A DNA stretch of 64,000 nucleotides from Nageia nagi. Taxonomy: Eukaryota > Pinophyta. Within the stretch, counting starts at the first letter, position 1. Every line of letters starts with the position of its first letter. The stretch lies in contig JBITNC010000001.1 in assembly GCA_050084985.1 (NCBI GenBank), positions 82,460,001-82,524,000 on the forward strand, read 5' to 3'. The translations under genes and the position numbers were made by a program. This document shows positions 1 through 11,040 of the stretch, piece by piece. The notes under the pieces were generated by a model. The model had not been told where the DNA came from, made no database searches, and saw only the letters and a program-made list of their open reading frames with translations.

Positions 1-710
1 ATGATTCCAACTAGGATTAAAAACCAGAAACCTTAATTTTGCTCTTTAGAATGCTTTTCTGTAGGATGCAGAAGTCATTTAAGTGGTTATGAGCTATGGA
101 ATGTGATCTTTATAGGTCCATATTGGTTGGCAGAAGAATTTTTTTCTTGAATATAAAGTAAGATTTTACCTTTGCTTGTCAAAAAGCATTTTTTAATTTC
201 CATTGGCTGTTTTCTTTTAGCTAGGATAAAAACACAATATAATTGTCAAGCTTTTTAAATAATTGGACACTGGCTTATATTCTCATCTTGTATACACAAT
301 TGTTTGGGAAGAAAATGGGGCATTACATGGTAGCCTTACAACCTGCTTTTAATTGTTTAGCTTTATACCCTTTTTTATGAAGGGGAATGCGTTAAACTTG
401 AACATTGGTTTTGCTCACACTTAGTCTGGAAGCAAATCCAATATAACTTTTTCATGTTTTTAATGGATGAGACAGACGGTTAGGCCGTATAACCTGGCTC
501 AAGTAGTGTGTGCTGGAAGTTTAGTAAAGTAGCTCCAAAAGTTTATCTAGGAAACTCATATAATGGAGGTGTCTGTGATGCAAATTTACATATTGGACAT
601 TTGATAATGAACGTAGAACACAAGTGGGGATGTAGAAAATAAGTGGTCCTAATGTTTGGAGCAATGAAGGGAACCATAAATATAAAGCAATTGAAATTCA
701 AAGCCAAATG
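1..710. other. No recognised feature
   Basis: No coding motif, LTR or array was recognised. The sequence is less AT-rich than the retrotransposon regions and could be intronic to a gene extending left of the window. Confidence 0.3.
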
Positions 711-1008
711 ATACACTTCAGACGATGCCTTGTGGTAGGAAGAACCCATGGACCAAGATTATAGAGAAAGCAAAAGAAGACTGCCATTGAAGTTTGACAC
801 TATCCAAGAGGTGTCAAATCCTAGATCAACTAATTGAGTCTATAGGTGGTATTTCCTGTGCCTTACCTGGGTGTAATCACCCAAACAAATGGTATTAGGG
901 TTTAAGCTCGTTGAATTGCTTATTTAGATTGACACCTTGACACCAACTAATGGCTTCGGTGGCCTTCACATTTGTTTATGCTTGTTTGTTATTTGACTCA
1001 TCTAAACA
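711..1008. repeat. Direct repeat, copy 1 (about 290 bp)
   Basis: Starts ATACACTTCAGACGATGC and ends with TCTAAAC. It matches 1172-1457, for example at AACCCATGGACCAAGATTAT, TTACCTGGGTGTAATCA and GATTGACACCTTGACACCAA. The identity of the unit is unknown. Confidence 0.85.
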
Positions 1009-1171
1009 AAATATGTGAATGGTATTTGTCTGTACATTCATGATATTGACTTATTTGTAGGTTGCTAGAACTTAGCCCTTGCTCTTTCAATGTGTTAGGG
1101 ATCGTTAGAAGTTTAAGAGTTTCAGGCTTTTGAAGAGCATGTGTAAAAGGCAAATGAAATCTTTTATCTGC

Positions 1172-1457
1172 ATACACTTCAGACGATGCTTCGTGGGGGG
1201 AGAAACCCATGGACCAAGATTATAGAGAAAGAAAAAGAAATTCTGACACTATCCCAGAGTTGTCAAATCCTAAATCAACTTAGAGTCTATAGGTGGTATT
1301 TACCGTGCTTTACCTGGGTGTAATCAGCCAAACAAATGGTATTAGGGTTTGAGCTTGTTGAATTGCTCATTAAGATTGACACCTTGACACCAACTAGTGG
1401 CCTTGGCCGCCTTCACATTTGTTTATTCTTGTTTGCTTTTTGATTTGTCTAAACAGG
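1172..1457. repeat. Direct repeat, copy 2 (about 290 bp)
   Basis: Second copy of the 711-1008 unit, 461 bp downstream in the same orientation, with a handful of substitutions and small indels. Confidence 0.85.
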
Positions 1458-2258
1458 AGGGAGGGATCTGAGAGTTGTATTCTTGTAAAATTCAATTAAG
1501 GCATGGATACTGTGTTTTTGTGCTTGGCTGTGTGCTTTTTCTTTCGTTAAAGAACACAAATCTTTTCCTGAGATGCACATTCTCGGTTAATTTATTTTTG
1601 AGTGTATGGGATGCACATTCTTTCACCTGCGGTGAGTTATTTTCTTAAGATTGTTTCTTCCACAGCTCACGTTTTTATGTTTCATTTACTTTAATTCATT
1701 CATGTTCTATGAGATTTTAACTTACTTCAAAGTATTGCTCGAGTTTATTTGATGTATATTTGGGTAGTGTACAAGATTGTGGATTAATCCTTCCCGTAGC
1801 AATAAACTAGTTAAGTGTGAGTTATGCTCATGAAAACAATCTATATGATGAAGGTTGAGAGATTGCAAATCAAATTCTATGGATCCAACTTAGTTTTACT
1901 GTGTTACGATCTGTATTTGTGTGTTAATCCTTCTGATGTCAAATATTATATAAATTTATTATTTGGCAGGGCAAGGCACCCTAATTACAATAGAGAAATT
2001 TGCTATATAAACTACGTATTTTTTGAGTTCCTGTAGACCACTTAAAATCCTGATAAATAATAGGACCAAGAGAATTGCTGTATGATATGGACAATGGGAA
2101 TGTTGATGCCCATTTCAACATTTACTTTACTCTTTTAATGGTGATCGTTTTATAATATATATATCCTAATACGCCCTCGTTTTCAAGATTAATGAGACAT
2201 TGAATTTCTTATTATATGTTCAAACTATTTCAAACCTACATATATTTGATGTTTGTAG
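1458..2258. other. No recognised feature
   Basis: Unassigned sequence, possibly intronic. Nothing specific seen apart from the candidate exon that follows. Confidence 0.3.
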
Positions 2259-2331
2259 AACGGGGCAATCCAAGTCCAGAAATCAAATAGTGCAAAAAAC
2301 TGGCGAATTCCTCCTTTATCATGCGTCACAG
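2259..2331 (+). other. Possible internal exon of an unidentified gene
   Basis: A 73-bp segment with lower AT content than its surroundings, flanked by acceptor-like TTTGTAG and followed by donor-like GTTGAT. One frame reads TGQSKSRNQIVQKTGEFLLY then HASQ, ending in phase with the next candidate. I do not recognise the protein. It could be chance. Confidence 0.22.
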
Positions 2332-2570
2332 GTTGATTATTTGAACTATTTATCTCTCAATATCTACGTTTCACTCAAAATTTAGCACATTTGAGGTGAT
2401 TAATGAACATACATTGATTTGGCATCTATGATTGGTCAAAAAATTAATTTTATTTATTTATTGTTTAAATTAGTAGTTAGTATAGCCACTTGGAACAATT
2501 TTGATTGTCCATTATTAACATGTAGGATGAAACCAATTCCATCATAGTTTTTGTTTTGCATGAAACTTAG

Positions 2571-2883
2571 ATTTATTTCTATGTTATATGAAATTTAAAT
2601 TTAATTTTATGTTACATGAACCTTAAATTTATTTTTATGTTACATGAACCTTATATTTAATTTCTATCTAATATTAACCTTAAAACTTTTTAATTGCACG
2701 TAGCAACATAAATTATACGTTTGACATCCCTAATATTAAAATTTAGTTTCTATGTTATATGAAACTTAAATTTAATTTTATGTTAAATGAACCTTATCTT
2801 TAATTTCTATGTTATATTAACCTTAAACTTTTTAATTGCAAGCTGCAACATAAATTATACTTTTGGCATACCTAATATCTAAA
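2571..2883. repeat. AT-rich tandem duplication with shorter internal repeats
   Basis: Two units of about 145-170 bp (2571-2740 and 2741-2883) share TTTCTATGTTATATGAAA, CTTTTTAATTGCA and GCAACATAAATTATAC. Inside each, shorter blocks of TTTATGTTACATGAACCTTA recur at about 35 bp. Confidence 0.8.
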
Positions 2884-2926
2884 TGGTGCATCTGCTGATT
2901 TACTATGATGACTTTGTCTACAACAG

Positions 2927-3047
2927 AATCTTGAATTTGCACTTGAAACAGGAGAATCAAATGGAAAACTCTGGAAGAAGAATGTTAGAATGTCAGATTT
3001 CAGTCTTCCATCTCAAACATATTTCCTTATATATAGTATATTGTAAC
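2927..3047 (+). other. Possible following (terminal) exon of an unidentified gene
   Basis: After CTACAACAG, a frame compatible with the preceding candidate reads NLEFALETGESNGKLWKKN and continues to a TAA at 3045-3047. The composition is protein-like. No family was recognised, and a splice donor after about 2985 is also possible. Confidence 0.22.
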
Positions 3048-3508
3048 GTTTTATCAACTGCAAGACATGTTACCGATATTTGCCAACATATTGATGTATT
3101 TCCATGTTGCAAACAAATATCCAAATGTATCAAAATATGACAGTAATAACCAAAAAGTTGAAAACCGGATTTGTTGTTTGGAAAGGTTTACCATCAAAAG
3201 AATGAAATGAGTAGTTCCTAGATCTAGTATCATAGGTGTTAACCGATAATTGGTTGTATATATGACCTTGATGTTATTGGTTATGTATACTTGTTGATTG
3301 GTCATCAATAATTACCACCATTTTTGATACATTTTATCGATGGTAATGGGCATCTTTGTATGCACATAATGCTCTGTTGGTATGTTCATGCATAAAATAT
3401 TTCAGTTTATAGTTGATGTCTTTTAAGATATGTTTGCAATAATTATTGTCATTTGTGGATAACACATTACTTACAGTTATCGATGTATATTTGTACATAT
3501 TATAACTT

Positions 3509-3700
3509 CAAAGAAATTTGATATTTGATATTAATGTTTATATGTGATTATAAAATTGGTTAATGGAATTGTAGAGGATTGTAAAGAAATACATGTACAT
3601 ATTAGAATCCTAAAGAAATTTGAAATTTGATATTAATGTCTATGGGTAACTATAAAATTGGTTAATAGGATTGTAGAGAAATACATATAAGATCATGGGA
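3509..3700. repeat. Duplicated LINE 3' terminus
   Basis: Two units starting at 3509 and 3612 share AAAGAAATTTGA, GATATTAATGT, TATAAAATTGGTTAAT and GATTGTAGAG. Copies C and D carry a single unit. Confidence 0.75.
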
Positions 3701-4006
3701 GCATTTGAAGTAACTTTGATGTGTAAGAGTGAAAAGTTGATAGAGAAAAGAGTGGTAATGCGTTTTCAAAATGTCAATTTCAACAAGAATAACTATAGTT
3801 GGTTTAGCAATAATGTGTTGATGAATATTATTTTAAGAGTATTTAAGGATCATGTTACACTTTCGATTCATAGCTTCTTGTGGTTGAAAGGATTATGTGA
3901 TAAGTTTGGAACATGTGGTCCATGATCTACCAACGATCATGTTTTGTTAGAGGTGGGTGACTTCTCTGATATAAAATGTAATGCATTTTTTATCTTTGTA
4001 ATTTAT

Positions 4007-4270
4007 TTATGATTTCAAAGTGTGAGCACCTTTCAATAAGCAATGATATTGATAATGAATTTGATAGTAGATGTAGCAAATGAATACAAAATGCTCTTTA
4101 GTCTTTAGTTCCATGTTGCATAGGTTGCATATACATTGGTATTTATAGATATGGTGGTTTATCTTTTGACCAAGAGAGAGTTTAAGACAATGTGATATGT
4201 GTAGTTTGATATAATTAGAGATGATACTAACACCATTCTCTAATTTCATATAGACCTGAAAATAACGCAA
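4007..4270 (-). pseudogene. LINE copy A C-terminal zinc-binding segment
   Basis: The minus-strand frame includes CNLCNMELKTKEHFVFIC, a C-x2-C-x9-H-x4-C pattern typical of LINE C-termini. The same segment is recognisable in copy B (about 6.45-6.65 kb), copy C (about 8.85-9.0 kb) and the D fragment (about 26.3 kb). Confidence 0.6.
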
Positions 4271-4577
4271 GAGCTTTGGTTAAACCAATATCTTTGGTTC
4301 AATTTAAGTTGTTCGTAAGTTGATATATCTAATAAAAGGATTAGAGGTCATGTCTAAGAGTTAAAAAGGAGGAAATTGCTTGATATTTAGGTCTATGGGT
4401 TGTAGGAGAGAAGTAGCATTCAAGTACCAACATTAACGAGTGCCTTTACATGCCAGTGGGATATGACATCTCTAGGGATCTTTAAATTATTAAGTCTTTA
4501 GAATATGAGATGTCTGGGGACAATATCTAAGGCTTTATGAAAGTAACAAAACAACAATAAACCTTTCATTTGTTTGC

Positions 4578-5370
4578 TCAAGCTTCTTCAATGATGGCCC
4601 ATACAACGAGAATGTGATCAATAGTGTAGTTTCTAAGAAAGCCAACTTGACCATGTGCATGAAGATATATATATTTCAACAAAGTTAGATATGAACTCAT
4701 CAAGATGTGTAAATATTTTTGGTAGGATGTGGTCGACCATAATTGTTTTGTAGTTACCAGGATCAAGGGGGTCACCAACTTTGTGAATGGGATGGATGAT
4801 ATTAGAGGTCCAAGAGGGGGAAAACCCTTGAGAAGAGATGTAGTTGAACATTCTAACAATATGGACAACTAAAATTGGAGGATTGTGTTTGAGAAATTCA
4901 ACACTTAGGTTTTTAGAGTGAACAACTTTACCAGTTTGGAGTTTGTGGATAGCTTGTAAAACCATTTTATCAATAAATAAATGATAAGGGTGAGGTTAAG
5001 TGTTGGGAATAATGGAGGGTTGGTTCGAAATGTTGTAGAGGGAAGATGAATAGGTGGACCAGATGTATGGGTCAATGATAGAGTATTGGAGAGACTTAGG
5101 GAGAAAGAAGTGCCAAGATCTCTTAGCATTCATCTTTAGCATATTGATGATTTTTTATCTTCTCATAGTAGCATATTGGCTCTTCTTATTTCTAACGAGG
5201 TTGTGGTAAGTTTTTTGATACTCCTTAGCCATCGAGGGCTTGTTGTATAGTAAAGTGAGTGAGTTTATTATGCGTCTTGCATTCATTATCAAATCACGAG
5301 TTGTGAGGGCCATGGCCATGGTGAGGGTGATGGGACATGGTGTAGATTGTGTGAGGGAACGATTCAATGG
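4578..5370 (-). pseudogene. LINE copy A linker and reverse transcriptase N-terminal part
   Basis: In minus-strand frames, 5155-5367 and 4905-5129 cover the linker. 4633-4965 gives LQTGKVVHSKNLSVEFLKHN, FNYISSQGFSPSWTSNIIHP and IHKVGDPLDPGNYKTIMV. 4578-4700 gives HGQVGFLRNYTIDHILVVWA. These match the fingers region of RTE-type reverse transcriptases (…W..S.I.PI.K.GD...NYRTI..., GQ.GFR...S..DH). The palm motifs are absent because of the internal deletion. Confidence 0.72.
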
Positions 5371-5482
5371 AAATTAACCAAAGGGATTTAGAGAAAAGTT
5401 TTGCTTGTAAAGTGGAATTTTGTATTTGATGGAAATTGATGAGATGTTTATTTAGGCTATGTAAATGTGGTTAAGATTATTG

Positions 5483-6195
5483 TCAATGTGAATGTGGGGG
5501 GTGCATGACAAAATAAAGGGATGTGAGTGGTGGGACGAAATAAAGAGGTATGAGTGGTGGGATGTGTGGTAAGTGGAAGGCCAAGGGTGAGATAAGCATG
5601 ATCAAACAATAATGGAGTATCAAAAACATTGAAATAGAAAAGGCAAAGAGGAGATTATCTAGAGCATAATCGACCACACTAGTACCACCAACAAAAGGGA
5701 TATAAGTCAAATGATTGGAATGAGGGAATTGAACAATGACATTTAGGGTAATCAACTCATGCACTTTACCTAAATTGAGTAGGTGTTTTTCATAAGGTGT
5801 GATATTTTTTTAGCATCATCAGATTGTCATGTTAGGCCTAGATAATTAATACTAATATCCAACAATGGAAGAGGAATAGAAGAAATATCATATAGACAAC
5901 ATTACGATGTGCCTATTTGTGCATTGAAGTCCCTTAATAGCATGATATTATCCACGAGGAAAAAAATAGAGATCTTGGGATAAAGATCTAGGTATGGTGA
6001 ATCGTCATTATGCAAAATAAAATGTGACGAGTAAGTAGGAGATAAGTAACATGTTGACTTCCTATAAAGAGAGATCCATATGTGTCTAGCATGAAGATTT
6101 GAGCATTATAAATGAATGCATGAAGTAGAACATTCATGATACAGGAAAGAAACACCTCTAAAGCCTTTGATATATGAATAATCAAGGGACTCATG
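5483..6195 (-). pseudogene. LINE copy A endonuclease (APE type), broken
   Basis: The N-terminal part is at 5988-6194. The LLRDFNAQIG motif (canonical GDFNA) lies near 5920-5945. The C-terminal part is at 5483-5764 with FPHSNHLTYIPFVGG, TSVVDYALDNL and then LHYCLIML, where family members have SDH before the hydrophobic end. Endonucleases of this type nick the target DNA. Stops separate the blocks and the SDH centre is lost, so it is dead. Confidence 0.65.
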
Positions 6196-6199
6196 ATGT

Positions 6200-8345
6200 T
6201 ACAATGAAAGGGAGTAACTGTAATGGGTTTAGTGGTAATACATCAACGAGTAGACCTTTCAAATTCATTATGAATCATGATATGCTTTTAGTTCATAGCC
6301 TCAAGTTGAAAAAAAAGATGTGATAGGTTTGGAACCAAATGTGATGTGATATTTACAAATGATTAAGCTATATCTAAGGTAAGTAGCTTCTCAAATATAA
6401 ATAGTGATATATTTTTTTATCTTCATAATTCATCCATGATTTCAAAGCATAAGCATCTTTGAATAAACAATGGTATCAACCTCAAATGTCATAGTAGATG
6501 GGGTAAATGAATATGAAATATTGTCCGAACTTTGGTTCCATATTGCATAACTTACATATATGTTGTTCTTTAGAGATATGATGGTATATCTAAATATGGA
6601 GTTGGTGTGAGCAAACTTGTATCTGATCAAGGGGGGATCTAAGGTAATATGATTTGTGTAGTTTGATGAAATTAGGTATGACAATATAACAATGATCCAA
6701 TCTCATCTAAACCTAAAGATAATATAAGAGCTTTGGTGAAAGCTATTTTTTTGGTTCACTCCAAGTTGACCTCATGTAAGTTGAGTATATTTATTCTTGA
6801 TACTTTTGTTGATATCTCTAGTGGAGGGATTAAAGTTCTTATTTAAGTATTTATAGGAAGTCACTCGATGTCTAGGCTTATGGATTGTAAGAGAGAAGTG
6901 GGCTCTAATTACCAACATCAATGAATGCCTTTTCTTGCAAGTAATATTGAGGATTTAAGAGCTAAGAGAGGGTATCTCTTTGGGTTAGGAGCTATTGATA
7001 TCATATATTACTACTATTCAATAGCCCAACAATATGGAATATTTTGAGAGTCAAACAAGCTATATGCATCAAATTTGAATAGGATGATGGTATGAGGGAT
7101 GAATCTTTTGGATCAAATGGATTTGGAAATCCTATTGGCCAAAACCCTCTCGATATGGGCCCAACCAAAATATCTCAAATTAGCTCCTCAAACCTTGCAT
7201 CCATAAAGCAAAGTTAGAGAGAAGTGTATGGAAGATCTTATTTGTTTTCCATGATATCCTAAAACTGGAGTTGGAAACATTATTTCTATAAAGAAATAGT
7301 TGCAACATAGCCTTCACTCAGTTAGTTCTAGGAAACTAGGATCTTGTTGAAAGTAGGACCTTGAATAGAACACCCAAATAGGTGTATGAGGACTATCTTG
7401 ATAGGATTCCCTTGTAAAGTAAGGTGGATTTTGGAATCATTTATTATTAACATACAAAAATACATATTTTTTATCTTTTTAAAATTTACTTCAAGACGAC
7501 GGGTATTACAAAATGTATTCAAAGTGTCAACCTAACGTTAAATTCTAGTTGTTAATTAAGATGGTAAAATAACATCATATACAAAGAGGTGGAGACAATG
7601 GAACCATGTAGTAAATAAACCACTCTTGGGCCCAATGTATTTGAGATAAGTTACTCAAGTTCATCAATATAGAACCCAAATAGAGTAGGTGAGGGAGGGT
7701 TACCCTACTTAAAACCAATAATGCTATAGATATTATCAAATAAGTGATAACCATATTAGACTTATCCAACTACATGTTCATATAAGGTCATTGATAGGGA
7801 TATGACCTCTCTAAGTATCCCATGATCCCTAAGTCTTTAAAATAGGGTATGTCTAGGGATAGTATAAAGCTTACAAAAGTCAACAAAGAAATAATAAACC
7901 TACCAGTTATAGGCACAAACCTCTTCAATGATGGCACATAGTGTGAGGATGTGATCAATATTGTGACAGCTCTTATGAAAGCCTACTTGACTAGGTGCAT
8001 GAAGATTATTTTTTTTAGCAAAATTGGATATGAAATAATCAATAATTATGATGCGGTTGAACATAAATGTTATGCAATTATTAACGTATAGAGGGTCATT
8101 AGATTTTTGTACGAGGAGGATGATATTGGAGGTCCACAAAGAAGAAAACCCTTTAGAAGAGATGTAGCTAAACATTTCAACGATATGGATTGCTAGAACT
8201 ATGGGACTATGCTTGAGGAATTTAACATTTAGTTTTTCAGAGTCAACAACTTTGTGAATAGCCTACATGGTCATCGTATTAGTAAAGAAATGGTAGGGCT
8301 AAGGTCAAGGGTTTGGGATAATGGAGAGTTGTTTTCAGATGCTAT
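6200..8345 (-). mobile_element. RTE-like LINE, copy B (5'- and 3'-truncated)
   Basis: On the minus strand, 7900-8260 is the RT fingers region (SKGFSSLWTSNIILLVQKS). 7620-7740 gives GFK-stop-GNPPSPTLFGFYIDELE, the palm motif normally VKQGCPLSPTLFG. Near 7565 is a degraded YADD box. 7328-7522 includes FCNTRRLEVNFKKIKN. About 6.4-6.7 kb is the C-terminal segment. It begins at the RT domain and runs directly into the 3' end of copy C at about 8346. Confidence 0.72.
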
Positions 8346-9520
8346 AGAAAGTAGAATAAATTTGAAATTTAAAATTTGACATTAATATCCTTAACTGATC
8401 AATCAATGGTAAATGGGATGAAAAGAGATACATATATGAAGATAAAGAGATCACTAGTGCAACTTCAATATGTAAGAGTAAGAAGTAAAAAAAAGTGTCA
8501 AATACAATAAGCTTGAGAGGGTTAAAAAGTCTACATATAGAGTGTTAAGGGGCTTCTTCATCATTTAAGGTTGAAAAAGAATTTTTTTATGTTGCAAAAA
8601 TAAGTAACCCTAGTAGGTGTAGCAATAATTCATCAAATGGAGATCCTTCCAAAATATTTAGAGTTCATGCGATGCCTCTAATTTGTAGTTTCTTGTAGTT
8701 GAAAATAAGATCTGATAAGTTTGGAACTCGTGTTGTGGGATCTACTTACAGTCACTTTTTGTATGAGGTAAGAGGCTTTCTAATTTAGAGTGAAACATAT
8801 TTTTTTATATTTACAATTCATCCAATATTCCAAAGTGTGGGCACCCTAGAATAATCAATGAAACTAACCTTGAATTTCATAGTAGATTGGGCAAATGAAT
8901 ATGAAATGTACTTCAGTCTTTGGTTCCATGTTGCATAGTTTGCATATACATTCGTCTATACACATATGATGGTCTATCTCAATATGGAGTTGTTGTGATT
9001 AAACCCTTATTTAGACACGGGGAAAATAAATACAAATTATATATGTAGCTTGATGTAATTAAGGACAACAATATCATCATTCTCTAGTTTCATGTAAACT
9101 TGAAGATAATGCAAGAGGTTGGAAAAAGTGATTTCCCAATTCAATTTAATTTTACCTCAAGTAAGTTGAGTAGATTTCCTTTCTCGTCATTTTGTTGATA
9201 TATCTAATAAAAGGATTAGAGTTCCTATTTAGGAGATGATAAAGTCACTTGATATCTAGGCCTATGCTATGGATCATACGAGAAAGATGGCTTATGAGTA
9301 CCAATACCAATGAATACATTTACTTGTAAGTTGTATCGAGGATTTGAGTGTTAAAAGAGGGAATCTCTTCAAGCCAAGAGTTGTTAAAAGCATGTGATGG
9401 ATTTGATTTGGAATCCCAATAACATGCATTACTGCAAGAGTCAACATTGGATATGCATCAAATTCAACCAACATAATGGAATGAGGGATAATTCTTTTGA
9501 TTTAGATACTTTTTATTAGG
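8346..9520 (-). mobile_element. RTE-like LINE, copy C (3' portion only)
   Basis: It aligns with copies A and B from the 3' terminus (AAATTTGAAATTTAAAATTTG at 8348) up to about 9.5 kb. It contains the 3' UTR and C-terminal segment but no palm or fingers motifs. It is a 5'-truncated insertion or remnant. Confidence 0.68.
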
Positions 9521-9713
9521 TTAGAATAGTATTAAAACATATTATTATAACATTTATAAATAAATTAGCATACTATGCAATAGAGAAAATCATTCCATAA
9601 GATAGGGTATATGATTTTCATGTATGTAGTCCAAATTTTCTAATTAGAAAATAAGTGAACTTTCAAGGCTTCTAATTTTTTTTAAGAACTCAAATTTTAT
9701 GTGCTTTACCTCA

Positions 9714-10200
9714 TTGTAAATATGGTTTCAACCCTTCCAATCATATATAACATTCCATGCTTTCTTTGATAATCACCATGACACCGACCATTTTTCATAA
9801 GACTATCAAAGTGTCATTTCTAGAATTGTTAACGATAGTGCCTAGTGTCTCCAAGATTTGATATATTTTTAGTGATCCATTTATAAATTGCCATCCTTTT
9901 TTAGAAATATGATTTCAATACCTTTATAACAATATAATACACTGTATACTTTCATTAAGAATCACCATGGCTACATCCCATTCTTTATGAGGCATTTTTG
10001 TTACGAAACTATTCATTGTTGCCAAAAATAGTATATCATGTCATTACGAATTGCTAAATATTTATATATAATTTTATAAATCACCATACACCATTAGAAA
10101 TATGATTCACATACCTTTATAACAACATATATCACCCTATAGTTTGTCATGAGTTCACCATGTTGTTTGTGACATATTCACCATAGTATAAACTGCTAGT
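9714..10200. repeat. Degenerate tandem repeat, about 190-bp period, 2.5 copies
   Basis: Blocks of the type AAATATGATTTCAATACC, followed by an ATATAACA run, a TTTCATTAAGAATCACCATG-like piece and then a CATTTTT...ATAA piece, recur near 9719, 9905 and 10097. Confidence 0.6.
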
Positions 10201-10659
10201 CTGGCAATGTTGGTCTTTGGCAATTGCACTTTGTCCTTAACTATTTTGTTTCATTTTTTCAATTTTTATTTGAACATAAGTTTCAAATCATTATGTAAGT
10301 CACTTCAAACCTAAACATCCTATTGAAAGTTGGAGAGTGACCTAAGTTGCAAAGGGTTAAAAAGAAAAAGAAAAAAATATTTTAGTTATTTTTGGGATTA
10401 TTTATTGCAAGTGTTGATTAAGTTTCACTCTATTTAATATTATAATTTTAGAGTAAGATTATTAAAGATTATACTATGTAAATTATGAGACCTATAAAGA
10501 CTCACATGTTCACAAAGGATCACAAAGGTTGTGGTCAGAATTGTTTTTGTTGGTAGTGTGATGAGCCATTTCTAGGCTTAGTCCTTAAATGTGGCCTAGG
10601 AGAAGGACGTTTGGATTCCAACCTTCAAACTAGCCAAGCAAGCTCAAAATTACATAAGT

Positions 10660-11040
10660 ATTCCAATATCTAGTTAGGATTGATAATTTTAGCAATGATA
10701 TTCTAAAAATTCACACACAAACCCAACATCCAGGTAAAGAAGCAAAAACATGTCTTAAGGAATAGAAATGCACTTCTAGATCTAACATCCCAATTATGGA
10801 GCAATTAGTAACTTCAATATTGTAAAAATACCTCTCCAGTTGCAATGTCCTAGTTAGGAAGCAAGCACACACTAAACATGCATATAATTCTCTTAGTATT
10901 CCAACATACTAATCAGAGAGCAAAAATAGCAAGTAAACAATGCACACTTCACCCCAAATGCAATGTCCAGTTTTGGGAGCAAAAATGATTCTCAAACAAT
11001 GCAAAAACTACTCCATAATCGAATATTCAACCATAGAGAG
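10660..11040. repeat. Degenerate 60-bp tandem array, about 7 copies
   Basis: A motif of the form CAAYATCC-AGTTAGG-AGCAAA recurs at 10664, 10724, 10784, 10843, 10902, 10961 and 11021, i.e. every 57-61 bp. Examples are CAATATCTAGTTAGGAT, CAATGTCCTAGTTAGGAAGC and CAATGTCCAGTTTTGGGAGC. The units are diverged but the register is kept. No open frame runs through all units. Confidence 0.75.

Larger units (their letters stand above)
3508..6195 (-). mobile_element. RTE-like LINE, copy A (internally deleted)
   Basis: The element reads on the minus strand from endonuclease (high coordinates) to the 3' end at about 3.5 kb. The 3' terminus is present twice in tandem (units starting AAAGAAATTTGA at 3509 and 3612, 103 bp apart). 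Relative to copy B, about 0.85 kb of the reverse transcriptase is missing at about 4457. A 5' end beyond 6195 cannot be recognised. The clade call is by motif resemblance. Confidence 0.75.

Noticed and set aside
10660-11040. CRISPR-like reading of the regular 60-bp spacing
   Set aside because: This is plant nuclear DNA. Units are degenerate over their whole length, with no conserved repeat alternating with unique spacers.
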